DNA of 64,000 bases from an uncultured Clostridia bacterium (GCA_947596085.1 CANQEW010000008.1:1-64000), one strand, 5' to 3'; shown: positions 17,922-26,990, numbered from the stretch's first letter. Notes: generated from the sequence alone by a model not told the origin. Program-made: numbers and translations.

Positions 17922-18642
17922 GTTGTACGTGGTGGGTATCGGCCCGGGAGCGCCCGATCAGATGACGCTGCGCGCCCGCGAGGCGCTCGCGCAGGCGGAG
18001 GCGATCGCCGGCTACGGCGTGTATGTCGAACTGGTGCGGCCGCTGTTTCCGGATAAGGAGTACCTCGTCACCCCCATGCGCCGGGAGGCGGAGCGCTGCC
18101 GCGCGGCCATCGACGCGGCCCGCGCCGGCCGAACGGTGGCCATGGTCTCCAGCGGTGACGCGGGCGTGTACGGCATGGCGGGGCTGGCGCTGGAGCTGGC
18201 GCGGGGCCAGGGCGTCGAGGTGGAGATCGTTCCCGGCGTGACGGCGGCGCTCAGCGGCGGCGCGCTGCTGGGCGCGCCGCTGGGTCACGACTTCGCCGTC
18301 GTCAGCCTGTCCGATCTGCTCACGCCCTGGGAGCGGATCGAGCGCCGCTTGGAGCTGGCGGCGCGGGCGGATTTCTGCGTCGCGATCTACAATCCCGCCA
18401 GCCACCGCCGCGCGGACTACCTGCGCCGCGCCTGCGAGATCCTGCTGCGATGCGCCTCCCCGGAGACGGTGTGCGGCATAGTGCGCAGCGTCGGCCGCGC
18501 GGGCGAGCGCGCGGAGGTGATGACGCTCGAGCGGTTGAAGGATTATCCGGCGGACATGTTCACCACGGTATTCATCGGCAACAGCCAAACGCGCGAGATC
18601 GACGGCCGCATGGTCACGCCGAGGGGGTATCGGGATGTCTAG
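17914..18642 (+). CDS. cbiH: Cobalt-precorrin-3 C17-methyltransferase CbiH
   Basis: CbiH methylates C17 with ring contraction. The 242-residue protein shows YVVGIGPGAPDQMTLRA, the VSSGDAGVYGMAGL motif, PGVTAALSGGALLGAPLGHD and YNPASHRRADYL, all typical of CbiH/CobJ. The TTG at 17914 is the best start: GGAGGG lies 7 bases upstream and it overlaps the cbiG stop by 8 bases. Confidence 0.92.
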   Translation: MSKLYVVGIGPGAPDQMTLRAREALAQAEAIAGYGVYVELVRPLFPDKEYLVTPMRREAERCRAAIDAARAGRTVAMVSSGDAGVYGMAGLALELARGQGVEVEIVPGVTAALSGGALLGAPLGHDFAVVSLSDLLTPWERIERRLELAARADFCVAIYNPASHRRADYLRRACEILLRCASPETVCGIVRSVGRAGERAEVMTLERLKDYPADMFTTVFIGNSQTREIDGRMVTPRGYRDV

Positions 18643-20611
18643 GCTGTGCGTATTCGCGGGCACGACCGAGGGGCGGCGGCTGGTGGAGCTGCTGGCCGGG
18701 CGCGGCCTGGAGATCACCGCCTGCGCCGCCACGGAGTACGGCTCGGCGCTGCTGGGCGGACGGGACGTGCGCACGCGCCCGGGCCGCATGGACGCGGCGG
18801 AGATGGCGGCCTTCCTCGCGGAGGGGCGCTTCGATCTGGTTGTGGATGCGACCCATCCCTACGCGGCGCTGGTCACGCAGAATATATTCGCCGCCTGCGC
18901 GGAGGCGGGCGTTCCCTGCCTGCGCCTGTTGCGCGAGAGCGGCGCGGGGGCAGGCGACGGCGCGTTCGTGCCGGATGCTGCCGCCTGCGCGGAATACCTG
19001 CTGCGCACGGAGGGCAACATCCTGCTCACCACGGGGAGCAAGGAGCTGCCCGCCTTCTGCGCGCATCTCGAGTTGTGCGAGCGCATCTACGCGCGCGTGC
19101 TGCCGGCGGAAGCGTCGCTGCGCGCTTGCTTTGACTGCGGCGTGCGGCCCGACCGCGTGTTCGCCATGCAGGGCCCCTTCGACGAGGAGATGAATCTGGC
19201 CATGCTGCGCGCCGCGCGCGCTCGCTGGCTGGTGACGAAGGACACGGGGAGCGCCGGCGGCTACGCGGCCAAGCTGCGCGCGGCGGAGCGCGCGGGCGCG
19301 AGGGTGGTCGTGATCGGCCGGCCCGTCCAGCGCGAGGGCCTTTCGTTTGAACGGATGCTGCGGGAGATCGAGCGCCGCTTTGAGCTCGCGCCGCTGAAAA
19401 AGCGCGTGACGCTCGCGGGCGCCGGCATGGGCGGCGCGGATTCGCAGACGCTCGGCCTGCGCCGGGCGGTGGAGGAGGCCGACTGCCTGATCGGCGCGAA
19501 GCGGATGCTGGAGGCGGTGGACTGCGCGGGCAAGCCGCGCGCCGCCGCCGTCGCTCCGGCGGAGATCGCGCGGATCGTGCGGGAGAGCCCGCTGCGCAGC
19601 TTCACCGTGCTACTCTCGGGCGACACGGGCTTCTACTCCGGCGCGAAGAAGCTGATCGCGGAGCTGACGGACGCGGAACTGACCGTGCTGCCGGGAATCG
19701 GGAGCCTGCAGTATTTCTGCGCGAAGCTGCGCCGCCCCTGGGAGGACGTGCGCGCCGTCAGCCTGCACGGCCGGGACTGCGACCTCGCGCGGGAGGTGCG
19801 GGAGCATCCGGCCGTGTTCGCGCTGGTGGGCGGCGAGGGCGGCGCGAAGCGGGCGCTCGAGCGGCTGTGCGGCGCGGGGCTCGGTGCATGCCGCGCGCAC
19901 GTGGGCGAGCGGCTGGGATACCCCGACGAGCGCGTTCGAAGCGGCGGCGCGGCCGAATTGGCGCGGGAGGACTTCGATCCGCTGAGCGTGCTGCTGATCG
20001 AAAACGAGCGCTGGGAGAGCGAGTCCATCGCCTATGGCCTGCCGGACGAGGCGTTCGAGCGTGGCGGCGTGCCGATGACCAAGTCCGAGGTGCGCGCCGT
20101 ATCGCTTTCGAAGCTGATGCTGACGCGCGGCGCGGTGGTGTACGACGTGGGCGCGGGCAGCGGCTCGGTGACGGTGGAGGCCGCGCGCGCCGCGCGGGAC
20201 GGGCGCGTGTACGCGATCGAGCGCCGGGAGGAGGCGCTGGCGCTGGCGCGGCGCAACGTGGAGAGGTTCGGCCTGACCAACGTGGAGCTGGTCGCGGGCT
20301 GCGCGCCGGACGCGCTGAAGGATCTGCCCGCGCCGACGCATGCCTTCATCGGCGGCAGCGCGGGCAAGCTGCGGGAGATCGTCGAGCGCATCCTCGAAAA
20401 GAATCCCGCCGCGCGCATCGTGGTCAACGCCGTGACGCTGGAGACGGTGGCGGAGCTCACGGAGCTCGCCGGGGAATTCGAGTATTGCGACGTGGCGCAG
20501 GTGGCCGTGAGCAAGCCGCGCCGGGTGGGCGGCCATTCGCTGATGACGGCGCAGAATCCGGTATATATCTTTGCGATGCAGAATCCGAAGCGAGGGGTGG
20601 AGAGATGCTGA
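18635..20611 (+). CDS. CbiJ-CbiE-CbiT triple fusion (precorrin-6A reductase and precorrin-7/6B methylation-decarboxylation)
   Basis: A 658-residue three-enzyme fusion. Residues 1-250 are CbiJ, the cobalt-precorrin-6A reductase (FAGTTEGRRL, DATHPYAALV, TGSKELPAF). Residues about 255-450 are CbiE, the C5-methyltransferase (VTLAGAGMGGADSQTLGL, LLSGDTGFYSGAKKL, PGIGSLQYF). Residues about 465-640 are CbiT, the C15-methylating decarboxylase (TKSEVRAVSLSKL, VYDVGAGSGSVTVEAA). CbiE-CbiT fusions (CobL) are common; adding CbiJ in front is less so. It catalyses consecutive steps, so substrate channelling is plausible. No frameshift or stop is visible between the modules. Confidence 0.92.
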   Translation: MSRLCVFAGTTEGRRLVELLAGRGLEITACAATEYGSALLGGRDVRTRPGRMDAAEMAAFLAEGRFDLVVDATHPYAALVTQNIFAACAEAGVPCLRLLRESGAGAGDGAFVPDAAACAEYLLRTEGNILLTTGSKELPAFCAHLELCERIYARVLPAEASLRACFDCGVRPDRVFAMQGPFDEEMNLAMLRAARARWLVTKDTGSAGGYAAKLRAAERAGARVVVIGRPVQREGLSFERMLREIERRFELAPLKKRVTLAGAGMGGADSQTLGLRRAVEEADCLIGAKRMLEAVDCAGKPRAAAVAPAEIARIVRESPLRSFTVLLSGDTGFYSGAKKLIAELTDAELTVLPGIGSLQYFCAKLRRPWEDVRAVSLHGRDCDLAREVREHPAVFALVGGEGGAKRALERLCGAGLGACRAHVGERLGYPDERVRSGGAAELAREDFDPLSVLLIENERWESESIAYGLPDEAFERGGVPMTKSEVRAVSLSKLMLTRGAVVYDVGAGSGSVTVEAARAARDGRVYAIERREEALALARRNVERFGLTNVELVAGCAPDALKDLPAPTHAFIGGSAGKLREIVERILEKNPAARIVVNAVTLETVAELTELAGEFEYCDVAQVAVSKPRRVGGHSLMTAQNPVYIFAMQNPKRGVERC

Positions 20612-21246
20612 CGTTCATTGGAGTGGGTCCGGGCGACCCGGAATTGATGACGCTGAAGGCGGTGCGGCTGTTGTGCGAGGCGGACGCCGTCGCCCTGTCC
20701 GACCGGGGCGCGGCGCTGCGGATCGTCCGGCGATTCGTTCGGGACAAGCCGCTGCTCGAATTGGATCTGCCCATGCGGGGAAGGCGGGAGGACTGGGAGG
20801 AGGCCCACGCGCGCGCCGCCGAACAGCTGCTGGAGTGGCTCGACCGGTATCCTAGAATCGCCTTCCCGGTGCTGGGCGATCCCGGCGTCTACGCCACGAG
20901 CGGTTACCTGTACCGCCGCGTCCGGCCGTGCCACCCCTGCGCCATCGTGCCGGGCGTGCCGGCGATGTGCGCCGCGGCCGCGGCACTGGGCGTGCCGCTG
21001 TGCGAGCAGGGGGAGCGCCTGACCGTGCTGGACCGCATGGAGGAGGTGCTGCCGGAGGGCAACGTGGTCGTGATGAAGGCGGATCGCGGCCTGGACGCGC
21101 TGCGCCGCGCTGCCGGCGGCCGCGCGGCCTACGCCGCCCGCAATCTGGGCATGGAGGGCGAATGGACCGGCCCGCTCGCCGAGGTCCCCGAGGCCGGGCG
21201 CGGCTACTTCACCACGGCGATTTTAAAGGATGAGCGCTCCATTTAG
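20605..21246 (+). CDS. cbiL: Cobalt-precorrin-2 C20-methyltransferase CbiL
   Basis: CbiL methylates C20 after cobalt insertion. The 213-residue protein begins FIGVGPGDPELMTLKA and has LGDPGVYATSGYLYRR and PGVPAMCAAAAALGVPL, the CbiL/CobI pattern. It is somewhat shorter than typical CbiL (about 230-240), with a short central part. It overlaps the triple fusion by 7 bases and is the last gene of the operon; the next gene is convergent. Confidence 0.88.
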   Translation: MLTFIGVGPGDPELMTLKAVRLLCEADAVALSDRGAALRIVRRFVRDKPLLELDLPMRGRREDWEEAHARAAEQLLEWLDRYPRIAFPVLGDPGVYATSGYLYRRVRPCHPCAIVPGVPAMCAAAAALGVPLCEQGERLTVLDRMEEVLPEGNVVVMKADRGLDALRRAAGGRAAYAARNLGMEGEWTGPLAEVPEAGRGYFTTAILKDERSI

Positions 21247-21278
21247 CTTATTTTCGCAGTTCGCATAGAGAGTATGTA

Positions 21279-22556
21279 TCACGGTTCTTCCGGTTCGGGC
21301 AAGCTCTCCGGCCCGGCGGATTTGGCCCGCTCGCGCGCGCCGCGCCCGGAGCCGAGGCGTTCGGTGAGCGCGTCCAGCCCCCGGTCGATCGCGCCGGAGA
21401 GGTAGCTGGTGCCGTCCGCGAGTCCCTTCGCGATTTCGCCGGCGAGCTCGGAGCGCAGCATCGAATCGTAGAGGTTCGCGTTTCCCGCCTTCAAGAGATT
21501 CAGCAGCAGCCGCAACACCATCCGCTTCTGCTCGGGGTTCAGCGTGTCGGCGCTCAGCAGGTTCTTGACGCCGGTCTGGGCGATCTTCTCGGGCAGTTCC
21601 GAGGTGAGCGTCGCGCCGGTGCTCTCCAGCACCGAAAACACCGCGTCCACGAATTCCTTGCGCTCCTCGAAGGACATGCCGTCGATCCAGCCCCGCAGCG
21701 TGCGGTCCAGATAGACGCTGGACGCGTTTCGCTTGTCCGCGTAGACGAAGCGCGGCCCCAGAACCTGCCAGAACATTGCGTCGTGCTGGAGGATGCCGGC
21801 CATCTGGCTCCTGACGATGCGGTAGTCTTCCTCATGATTCAGCAGCATGCCGACGACGGAGGATTCCGGCACGATGGTGTCGACGCGCTCCCGGACGCGG
21901 TTGTAGCGCTCCGACTTCTGCAGATCGAAGTTGAAGCCCGGGCCGTCGAAGTTGTAAACCCGGCGCACGTCCGCCAGCCGCGCGTCGGAGGCGTGCAGCG
22001 CGGCGTACATGGCCAGATTGCCGCCCTTGGAGTGCCCGCAGACCAGCGCCTCGCGTCCGTCCGCCGTGCCCTCCAGATACCGCTCGGCGAGCTTCTGGGC
22101 GGGCACGGCCTCGGAAAAGGCGAGGTAGCAGTCCTCCTTCCAGCCGGCGAGTGTGTTGTCCGTCCCACGGAAGGCGACGACGCGCGGTCCGCCGTCGATC
22201 AGAAAGGAGACCGCGGCGAACTGAATGCCCCGCTCCGCGTCGGCCGCGCGCTTGAAGTCCCGCGCGCGCACGGAGGAGAAGCGCGGCGTGCTCGCGGCGC
22301 TTCGCAGCAGCCATGCCGCGGTGACGCTCGGTTCGATGGTCGTCTTTGGGTTGAGCTTTTGAATGGGTCCCAGCTTCCGCTCGTGCAGCGCGGCCAGCTC
22401 GGCGAGCGTCAGTCCGTCGAACGCCGCTTCGCCCAGCTCCTCGAAGCGATAGTAGGAAAGCCACGCGAAGATCAGCGCGTCCACCTCGCCGATTTCCGCC
22501 GCCGCGAAGCTCAGATCACCCCGCCAATCCAGATAGTCCAGAATGTTCATGTGCAC
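21279..22556 (-). CDS. DUF2974 (Mbeg1-like) alpha/beta-hydrolase
   Basis: A 425-residue protein with lipase-class features: the nucleophile elbow GHSKGG, preceded by VVAFRGTDNTLAGWKEDC, and a fold typical of DUF2974/Mbeg1-like hydrolases widespread in Clostridia. No signal peptide is seen, so it is probably cytosolic. The C-terminal 100 residues are charged and without a recognised domain. The natural substrate is unknown; an esterase or lipase role is inferred. Another possible start is the ATG at 22550. Confidence 0.8.
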   Translation of the reverse strand: MHMNILDYLDWRGDLSFAAAEIGEVDALIFAWLSYYRFEELGEAAFDGLTLAELAALHERKLGPIQKLNPKTTIEPSVTAAWLLRSAASTPRFSSVRARDFKRAADAERGIQFAAVSFLIDGGPRVVAFRGTDNTLAGWKEDCYLAFSEAVPAQKLAERYLEGTADGREALVCGHSKGGNLAMYAALHASDARLADVRRVYNFDGPGFNFDLQKSERYNRVRERVDTIVPESSVVGMLLNHEEDYRIVRSQMAGILQHDAMFWQVLGPRFVYADKRNASSVYLDRTLRGWIDGMSFEERKEFVDAVFSVLESTGATLTSELPEKIAQTGVKNLLSADTLNPEQKRMVLRLLLNLLKAGNANLYDSMLRSELAGEIAKGLADGTSYLSGAIDRGLDALTERLGSGRGARERAKSAGPESLPEPEEP

Positions 22557-22581
22557 GCCCCTTCACAGCCTTGATGCGTCC

Positions 22582-22610
22582 ATCATACCACGATAGGCCC
22601 CCGCTGTAAA
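22582..22610 (-). promoter_or_regulatory. Sigma-A type promoter of the DUF2974 gene
   Basis: On the minus strand TTTACA (-35) and TATGAT (-10) are 17 bases apart, 26 bases upstream of the start codon. Confidence 0.55.
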
Positions 22611-22670
22611 GCCAAAAGCGGGAACGAAAACGCGGCTGGAAAGTGAATTCCCCGCCGCGTTGGGCCGCCC

Positions 22671-22716
22671 AAAAACTGCGCGCCGCCGAATCAATTTCAT
22701 TAAATCCGGCGGCGCG
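22671..22716 (-). terminator. Intrinsic terminator after sigG
   Basis: On the minus strand CGCCGCCG pairs with CGGCGGCG around an AT-rich loop, followed by CGCAGTTTTT, 63 bases after the sigG stop. Confidence 0.65.
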
Positions 22717-22778
22717 AACGCCGCATTTGGCCTTGCCGAAGCGAAAGCGGCGGCAGGACGGGCCGCGCGGACGCCGGG

Positions 22779-23552
22779 TCAGATGTATTTCTGCATCTGC
22801 TTCAGCGCCGCCTTTTCCAGCCGCGAAACCTGCGCCTGGGAGATGCCGATCTCCTCGGCCACCTCCATCTGCGTCTTGCCCATGAAGAAGCGCTGGCGGA
22901 TGATGCGCTGCTCGCGCTTGGCCAGGTGGTCGATGGCATTTTTGATGGACAGGTCGCGCACCCATTCGTCCTCGCTGACGCGGTTGTCGCGGATCTGGTC
23001 GGCCACGTAGATGGCGTCGCTGCCGTCCTGATATACCGGATCGGAGAAGGAGATCGGGTCCTGAATCGCCTCCAGCGCGAACACCACGTCCTCCTCGGGC
23101 ACGCCCATCTCCCTGGCGACCTCCGCCAGCGTCGGATCCGTATTGTTGCGGGCGGACAGCGCGTCGCGGGCCTTCAGCGCCTTGTAGGCGGTGTCCCGCA
23201 GCGAGCGCGACACGCGGATGGGATTGTTGTCGCGCAGGTAGCGGCGAATCTCGCCGATGATCATGGGCACGCAGTAGGTGCTCAGGCGCACGTTCATCGT
23301 CAGGTCGAAGTTGTCCACGCCCTTCATCAACCCGATGCAGCCCACCTGAAACAGATCGTCCACGTTCTCTCCCCGGTTGTGGAAGCGCTGCAGCACGCTC
23401 AGCACCAGGCGCAGGTTGCCCTGGATCAGTTCGCGCCGGGCGTCCATGTCTCCGGCGTGGGCGCGCTCCAGCAGTTCGCGCATGGCCTCGTGGGAGAGCA
23501 CCGGCAGCGAGGCCGTGTCCACCCCGCAGATTTCCACTTTGTTCAGGCTCAT
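22779..23552 (-). CDS. sigG: RNA polymerase sporulation sigma factor SigG
   Basis: The forespore-specific late sigma factor. The 257-residue protein starts with the SigG hallmark NKVEICGVDTASLPVL and has region 2 (DLFQVGCIGLMKGVDNFDL, FSTYCVPMIIGEIRRYLRD-like) and region 4.2 (GISQAQVSRLEKAALKQM). Length and N-terminus separate it from the SigF homologue at 50.8 kb. Ribosome binding site GGAGGTGAAGAA precedes the ATG. A sigma-F or sigma-G promoter is expected upstream but was not clearly seen. Confidence 0.94.
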   Translation of the reverse strand: MSLNKVEICGVDTASLPVLSHEAMRELLERAHAGDMDARRELIQGNLRLVLSVLQRFHNRGENVDDLFQVGCIGLMKGVDNFDLTMNVRLSTYCVPMIIGEIRRYLRDNNPIRVSRSLRDTAYKALKARDALSARNNTDPTLAEVAREMGVPEEDVVFALEAIQDPISFSDPVYQDGSDAIYVADQIRDNRVSEDEWVRDLSIKNAIDHLAKREQRIIRQRFFMGKTQMEVAEEIGISQAQVSRLEKAALKQMQKYI

Positions 23553-23627
23553 TTCTTCACCTCCAACGGCAGAAGTATTGCCGCGCGGCCGCCGAGGTAT
23601 ACAAAAATTGGCCGAAACTGGAAGGGT

Positions 23628-23657
23628 TTGCTATTTTGCTGGGTTCTGTGGTATAAT
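23628..23657 (+). promoter_or_regulatory. Sigma-A type promoter of the aminopeptidase gene
   Basis: TTGCTA (23628-23633) and a perfect TATAAT (23652-23657) are 18 bases apart, 37 bases before the ATG. Confidence 0.7.
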
Positions 23658-23693
23658 ATCGGACGGAGCGTGATACATGGGAGGGAATTCGCC

Positions 23694-24809
23694 ATGGACC
23701 CGAGAGTGGAGAAGCTGGCGCGCACGCTGGTGTGCTATTCGACCCGCGTGGGCGCGGGCGACAACGTGCTCATCGAAGCCCGGAGCGGCGGGCGCGAACT
23801 GGTGCGTGCGCTGGTGCGGGAGGTCTACGCGGCGGGCGGCGCGCCCTTCGTGCGCCTGACCGATTCGGAGATCGAGCGCGAGCTCGCGCTGGGCTGCACC
23901 GAGGAACAGCTCGCGCTGCGCCGGGACGCGGACGCGATGCTGATGGCTAAGATGCAGGCCACCATCGGATTTTCGGCTGTGAACAACGACTCTGAGTTCT
24001 CAGACGTGCCCGCGGAGCGCGCGGAGCTGCTGGCGCGCGTGTACGACGATCCCATGTTCGACGCGATTCAGAAGAACGGCGTGCGCTGGTGCGTGCTGCG
24101 CTACCCGACCGCCGCGGCGGCGCAGGCCGCGGGCATGAGCACGGAGCGCTTCCGGGACTTCTTTTACGAGGTCTGCACCATGGACTACGCGCGCATGAGC
24201 GCGGCGATGGATCCGCTCAAGGCGCTGATGGAGCGCACGGACGAGGTGCGCATCGTCGGGCCGGGCACCGATCTGCGTTTCTCGATCGCGGGGCTGCCGG
24301 CGATCAAGTGCGCCGGGGACTGCAACATCCCCGACGGCGAGATCTACACTGCTCCCGTGCGCGACAGCGTGGAGGGCGTGATTCGCTACAACGCGCCCTC
24401 GATTCAGGACGGCTTCACCTTTGAAAACGTCGAGCTCACGTTCGAAAAGGGAAGGATCGTCCGGGCGGCGGCCAACGACGCCGCGCGCATTAACCGCGTC
24501 TTCGACATGGACGAGGGCGCGCGCTACGTGGGCGAATTCGCGCTGGGCGTAAATCCGTACATCTCGCGGCCCATGCGCGACGCACTCTTCGACGAGAAGA
24601 TCGCCGGGTCGTTCCACTTCACGCCCGGCATGAGCTACGACGACTGCTTCAACGGCAACCGCTCCGCGCTGCACTGGGATTTGGTGTGCATCCAGACCCC
24701 GGAGTGGGGCGGCGGCGAGATCTGGTTTGACGGCGAACTGGTGCGCAGGGATGGGCGCTTCGTGCCCGAGGCGCTCCAGTGCCTGAATCCGGAGAATCTG
24801 AAATCATAA
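23694..24809 (+). CDS. M29-family metallo-aminopeptidase
   Basis: A 371-residue cytosolic peptidase of the AmpS/AmpT (M29) family, which removes N-terminal residues with a two-metal centre. Likely metal ligands lie in PVRDSVEGVIRYNAP (glutamate), VGEFALGVNP (glutamate), HFTPGMSY (histidine) and ALHWDLVCI (histidine and aspartate), in the family order. The ATG at 23694 is preceded by GGGAGGG and a strong promoter. A downstream gene follows after 12 bases, so the two may be co-transcribed. Confidence 0.88.
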   Translation: MDPRVEKLARTLVCYSTRVGAGDNVLIEARSGGRELVRALVREVYAAGGAPFVRLTDSEIERELALGCTEEQLALRRDADAMLMAKMQATIGFSAVNNDSEFSDVPAERAELLARVYDDPMFDAIQKNGVRWCVLRYPTAAAAQAAGMSTERFRDFFYEVCTMDYARMSAAMDPLKALMERTDEVRIVGPGTDLRFSIAGLPAIKCAGDCNIPDGEIYTAPVRDSVEGVIRYNAPSIQDGFTFENVELTFEKGRIVRAAANDAARINRVFDMDEGARYVGEFALGVNPYISRPMRDALFDEKIAGSFHFTPGMSYDDCFNGNRSALHWDLVCIQTPEWGGGEIWFDGELVRRDGRFVPEALQCLNPENLKS

Positions 24810-24821
24810 GGAGAAATACGA

Positions 24822-25814
24822 GTGGGAAAATCAAATTTCGCGGTGTTTGTGGATCTGGAAAACGTGGGCGGCAAGGAGAGCATGCTCCGCTCCATCATTG
24901 AGAAGGTCAAGATTCGCGGCGACATCCTGCTGGGCAAGGTGTACGGCTACACGGATCACTACTCCGATCTGAAGCCGGTGCTGCTATCGAACACCTTTCA
25001 GGTGGTGCCCTCGCTGCGCTACGGAAAGAACCAGAAGAACAATCTGGACATCACGCTGGTGATCGACGCGATGGAGGTGGCCTACACCAACCCGCTGATC
25101 GACAGCTTCTGCATCGTCTCCGGCGACAGCGATTACATGCCGCTGGTGGGCAAGCTCAAGAGCATGGGCAAGTTCGTGCTGGGCATCTCGCGCTCGGAGG
25201 CGGCGTCGGGCATCTTCATCAACGCCTGCAATGAGTTCGTGTTTCTGGAGACGGTGGCGGCCAAACAGCAGCCCAAGCCCCAGAAGAAGGGCGCGCGCAA
25301 GGCCGAGGACGCGGGCGACCGCGGCGGCGATCTGAACGCGCTGATCGACCAGGTGGAGACCATCGTCGAGGATCAGGAGGAGCAGGAGATGTACGCCAGC
25401 GAGCTGAAGGACACGCTGATGCGCCTGCGCCCGGACTTCAGCGAGCGCAGCTTCGGCTGCACCACCTTCGGCAAGCTCATCGCGCTGATTTCGTCCAAGT
25501 CGGACAAGCTGACGAGCTGGACGGAGGAGTCCTCGCTGATGATCGGCCTCGAGGGCGGCGGCGAGGAGGAGAAGCTCGACAGGAACAACTGGCTGCCGGC
25601 CTTCACCGCCGCGCTGGAGGGCTTCAAGAACGAGGGCTTCGACCGCGTGAATCCGTCGATCCTGAAGGCGACGATCCTGGAGGAGTACCCCGGCTTCGAG
25701 GAGAAGCAGATCGGCTTCAAGCGCTTCTCGGACGTGATGAAGGCGCTGGAGAAGCAGGGACTGCTCCGCATCGAGATGGACGACCAGCACACGATGCTGT
25801 TGAACATCTGCTAG
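24822..25814 (+). CDS. NYN (PIN-like) ribonuclease-fold protein with two LOTUS/OST-HTH domains
   Basis: A 330-residue protein. The N-terminal NYN domain (about 1-150) has the acidic positions in FAVFVDLENVG, DITLVIDAME and SGDSDYMPLV expected for a metal-dependent RNase fold. A basic linker (KPQKKGARK) leads to two helical OST-HTH/LOTUS-like domains (about 175-235 and 255-330), which in the family bind RNA. The GTG at 24822 follows AAGGAG. Bacterial NYN-LOTUS proteins are common but mostly uncharacterised; RNA turnover is inferred. Confidence 0.82.
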   Translation: MGKSNFAVFVDLENVGGKESMLRSIIEKVKIRGDILLGKVYGYTDHYSDLKPVLLSNTFQVVPSLRYGKNQKNNLDITLVIDAMEVAYTNPLIDSFCIVSGDSDYMPLVGKLKSMGKFVLGISRSEAASGIFINACNEFVFLETVAAKQQPKPQKKGARKAEDAGDRGGDLNALIDQVETIVEDQEEQEMYASELKDTLMRLRPDFSERSFGCTTFGKLIALISSKSDKLTSWTEESSLMIGLEGGGEEEKLDRNNWLPAFTAALEGFKNEGFDRVNPSILKATILEEYPGFEEKQIGFKRFSDVMKALEKQGLLRIEMDDQHTMLLNIC

Positions 25815-25833
25815 GCGGCGGATTCGGAAATAG

Positions 25834-25889
25834 CCGCGCGAGAGCGGCGACCTTAGAGGCCATCGCCGAAGGGGCCGAGGCCCCGCGCA
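25834..25889 (+). other. GC-rich paired region upstream of the phosphodiesterase gene
   Basis: Two adjacent hairpins are visible: CGGCGA with TCGCCG (25846-25851 and 25864-25869), and GGGGC with GCCCC (25872-25876 and 25881-25885). Flanking GCGC segments could close a three-way junction. It matches no riboswitch class I can recognise. Confidence 0.3.
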
Positions 25890-25916
25890 GACACGGAAGT
25901 AGAGTGGGATGTGAGG

Positions 25917-26990
25917 ATGAGGAAGGTGTGGATCGCGCTGCTGGCGGTATTGCTGGCGCTGGTGCTTGCGGTGGGCGGGTACGCCGCCTACGTGTTCATC
26001 GACTACCACCGCCTGGAGGACGACCTGCCGCTGGAGGTCGTCCAGCGCGCAGAGGGGGCGCTCCCGGTGGGCGAGGAATTGACCGTCGCCACCTGGAACG
26101 TGGGCTTCGGCGCGTACAGCGCGGATTATTCGTTCTTTATGGACGGCGGAAAGGAGTCCCGCGCGCGCTCGAAGGAGGCGGCCCGGGACAACGTGCTGGC
26201 GGCGGCGGAGCGCCTGCGGGAGATGCAGCCCGACCTGGTGCTGGCGCAGGAAGTGGACATCGACTCCACCCGAAGCTATCACGTGGATCAGCGTGCGCTG
26301 ATTGAGGAGAGCTTTCCGGGTCACAGCGCCGTGTTCGCCCAGAACTACGATTCGAGCTATCTGTTCTATCCGCTCACGGAGCCCATCGGCGCTTCGAAGA
26401 GCGGAATTCTCACGCTCTCGAACGCGCGGATCGAGGGCTCGGTGCGGCGCAGCCTGCCCGTCGAGGCGGGCTTTCGCAAGCTCCTCGACCTCGACCGCTG
26501 CTACGACGTGAGCCGCATCCCGCTGTCCGACGGCGGGGAGCTCTGCCTGTTCAATCTGCACCTGTCGGCCTACACCGCCGACGGTGGCATCGCCACCGAG
26601 CAGCTGCGCATTCTGCTGGCCGAGATGGCGGCCGAGCGCGCGGCGGGGCGCTATGTGATCGCCGGCGGCGACTTCAACAAGGACGTGTGGGGCGACACCT
26701 CTGCCGTCACGGGCATCTCCGGCGCGGATTACAGCTGGGCGCAGCCGTTCCCGACGGAGCTGCTGCCCGAGGGCTTCACGCTGGTGGACTCGCTGAACCC
26801 GGAAGATCCGGTGCCCTCCTGCCGCGACACCGGCGCGCCCTATGAAAAAGGCGTGACCTACGAGGTCACGCTGGACGGCTTCATCGTTTCGGACAATGTG
26901 GAGGTCACGGGCTGCGAGGTGATCGACACGGGCTTCGCCACGACGGATCACAATCCCGTGCGGATGACCTTCCGGCTGCGGGAGAGCTGA
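25917..26990 (+). CDS. Membrane-anchored endonuclease/exonuclease/phosphatase (EEP) family protein
   Basis: A 357-residue protein with one N-terminal transmembrane helix (about 2-24) and an extracellular EEP domain. Catalytic-type motifs are ATWNVGFG (asparagine), LAQEVD (glutamate), NLHLSAYT, IAGGDFNKD (aspartate and asparagine) and TTDHNPV (aspartate-histidine). The family includes DNases, sphingomyelinases and phosphoinositide phosphatases, so the substrate is open. The ATG at 25917 was preferred to the GTG at 25911 because of spacing to GTGGGA. Confidence 0.82.
   Translation: MRKVWIALLAVLLALVLAVGGYAAYVFIDYHRLEDDLPLEVVQRAEGALPVGEELTVATWNVGFGAYSADYSFFMDGGKESRARSKEAARDNVLAAAERLREMQPDLVLAQEVDIDSTRSYHVDQRALIEESFPGHSAVFAQNYDSSYLFYPLTEPIGASKSGILTLSNARIEGSVRRSLPVEAGFRKLLDLDRCYDVSRIPLSDGGELCLFNLHLSAYTADGGIATEQLRILLAEMAAERAAGRYVIAGGDFNKDVWGDTSAVTGISGADYSWAQPFPTELLPEGFTLVDSLNPEDPVPSCRDTGAPYEKGVTYEVTLDGFIVSDNVEVTGCEVIDTGFATTDHNPVRMTFRLRES

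Noticed and set aside
25815-25910. Lysine or glycine riboswitch suggested by GCCGAAG
   Set aside because: Only this short core string matches. The other conserved elements and the required length are missing.
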